NCBI GenBank assembly: GCA_017303735.1
Contig: JAFLCF010000236.1
Span: 1 to 6,151 of the forward strand
DNA from: Anaerolineae bacterium
GTDB lineage: Bacteria; Chloroflexota; Anaerolineae; Anaerolineales; Villigracilaceae
DNA: 6,151 nucleotides
Reading direction: 5' to 3'
Shown here in pieces: positions 5,617-6,151 of this stretch. Under the pieces are notes generated by a model. That model had not been told where the DNA came from, made no database searches, and saw only the letters and a list, made by a program, of their open reading frames with translations. The translations under genes and the position numbers were made by a program. Positions within the stretch are counted from its first letter, which is position 1. Each line of letters opens with the position of its first letter.

Positions 5617-6089
5617 TCAAGACCTTCCAATCGTATCTTGTAGCCATCCAGAATCAATGCTGGCGCAGATTTATCGTTGACCACGGTGATGCCCTGCTCA
5701 ATGCAGGTCAGCTTGCAAATATCCGCCACATCGCCAGAGCCGACGATGCGGACACGGTCAAAACCGGCATTTCGGATCTTTGTAATATGGTCCTTCACAC
5801 GTTGACGTGTGCGGCGATACACAGAAAAAGACTGCTCAACGAAATTGACCGCCAGACGCGCACGCAAGGCAAGCCCTTCAGGCGTGATGATGTAGCGCAA
5901 TTTCTTGCGCTCGGCGCGGGCAACCTTCACTGCTCCTTTTGCAATGAGGCGTTTTAAGTGCCAGTTGACCGTGCCAACCGCCACGCCCAACTGAGTGGCA
6001 AGGGTGGATTGGTTGACATCGGGATCGCTTTCGATCTGCTCGAGCAGGGTGAGTTCTCTAAGTTCTTCGTTTGTTGATTCTACGGTCAT
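5613..6089 (-). CDS. Winged-helix transcriptional regulator, EPS-associated MarR-like, with C-terminal alpha/beta extension
   Basis: This is a 158-aa DNA-binding protein, probably the regulator of this polysaccharide operon. The N-terminal half is a winged helix: LLEQIESDPDVNQSTLATQL (15-34), the recognition-helix region GVAVGTVNWHLKRLIAKG (35-52), and the wing around 53-70 ending in YIITPEG. It resembles the short EPS-associated MarR-type regulators found at exopolysaccharide clusters. A basic helix (about 75-106) follows. A segment from 107 to 158 then reads as strand-helix-strand, with VRIVGSGDVADIC (113-125) and GITVVND (133-139). That extension looks like half a Rossmann fold and may be a ligand-sensing part, though this is inference. 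A GTG at 6128 would add 13 residues but would place the promoter's palindrome and -10 box inside the coding region, so I chose the ATG at 6089. A weak GGA lies 8 bases upstream. The stop overlaps the next gene's start by four bases. Confidence 0.88.
   Translation of the reverse strand: MTVESTNEELRELTLLEQIESDPDVNQSTLATQLGVAVGTVNWHLKRLIAKGAVKVARAERKKLRYIITPEGLALRARLAVNFVEQSFSVYRRTRQRVKDHITKIRNAGFDRVRIVGSGDVADICKLTCIEQGITVVNDKSAPALILDGYKIRLEGLE
5623..5628 (-). promoter_or_regulatory. Shine-Dalgarno for the NDP-sugar epimerase
   Basis: GGAAGG on the minus strand lies six bases before the ATG at 5616, within the last codons of the regulator. Together with the ATGA overlap it suggests the two genes are co-translated. 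It contrasts with three downstream genes whose starts follow repeat elements and lack such a site. Confidence 0.7.
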
Positions 6090-6102
6090 GATATAATTCC
6101 AA

Positions 6103-6119
6103 AATTCAGTCACTGAATT
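6103..6119. promoter_or_regulatory. 17-bp perfect palindrome, probable operator of the adjacent regulator
   Basis: The sequence AATTCAGTCACTGAATT has perfect 8-bp arms around one central base. It overlaps the last three bases of the TATAAT box, and its centre falls close to the predicted transcription start. The size and symmetry suit a dimeric winged-helix protein, and the gene immediately downstream encodes one. A bound repressor would block RNA polymerase, so autoregulation is a reasonable inference. Confidence 0.6.
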
Positions 6120-6145
6120 ATAACTCACTTTTTAAACAGAAACGA
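6117..6145 (-). promoter_or_regulatory. Sigma-70-type promoter of the operon
   Basis: On the minus strand a perfect TATAAT -10 box lies at 6122-6117, with a predicted start near 6110, about 20 bases before the regulator's ATG. The -35 region at 17-base spacing (6145-6140, TCGTTT) is poor against TTGACA, so the promoter may be weak or activator-dependent. The window ends just beyond, so further upstream elements cannot be seen. No other promoter is obvious between the genes, and one long transcript is likely. Confidence 0.55.
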
Positions 6146-6151
6146 AACCCT

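Noticed and set aside
6092..6097. Plus-strand TATAAT as a divergent promoter
   Set aside because: No plus-strand gene follows it and the downstream sequence is the regulator gene in antisense. It is most likely a chance match in an AT-rich leader.
6090..6128. GTG start for the regulator at 6128
   Set aside because: It would place the -10 box and the palindrome inside the coding sequence. The ATG at 6089 leaves a sensible leader and the protein then begins near the winged-helix domain.

Overview
The window is a single run of genes on the minus strand that reads like the front end of a cell-surface polysaccharide operon with ABC-transporter export. In transcription order (right to left) it holds: a winged-helix regulator of the EPS-associated MarR-like type, an NDP-sugar epimerase/dehydratase, a small four-helix-bundle protein, a GDP-L-fucose synthase-type epimerase/reductase, a Wzm-type O-antigen permease, its Wzt ATPase with a C-terminal glycan-recognition domain, and the first 273 codons of a capsule/glycosyltransferase-like protein that runs off the left edge. 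A promoter with a perfect TATAAT box and an overlapping 17-bp palindrome sits in front of the regulator. No real gene is evident on the plus strand, and no RNA gene or CRISPR array is seen.

The proteins fit one job. The two SDR enzymes make or modify an activated sugar (probably GDP-fucose or a relative). The unassigned left-edge protein may assemble or process the glycan. Wzm/Wzt export it across the inner membrane, and the wHTH protein probably controls the cluster. GC is about 50 to 60% in the segments I counted. Gene content, protein style and the intergenic heptamer repeats suggest an environmental bacterium, perhaps Chloroflexota (Anaerolineae-like). That is an impression and not a proof.

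The unusual part lies between the genes. Four junctions carry sequence built from 7- or 8-base units. At 821-896, 2179-2253 and 3097-3169 the whole gap between one stop codon and the next start codon is a palindromic element: tandem units (GTTGAAG or TTGGTAAn), an apex heptamer GTTGGTC common to all three, then degenerate units of the opposite polarity, ending in AACCTA or AACTTA. At the fourth junction the two arms are pulled apart (4128-4163 and 4572-4608), and a relatively AT-rich four-helix-bundle gene fills the space exactly from arm to arm. This looks like filled and empty states of one repeat family, with the four-helix-bundle gene as cargo or as the mobility-linked gene. The arms also supply the start region of the GDP-fucose synthase gene and stop codons for its neighbours. 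By contrast, the regulator/epimerase junction has no element; it has an ATGA overlap and a good Shine-Dalgarno sequence.
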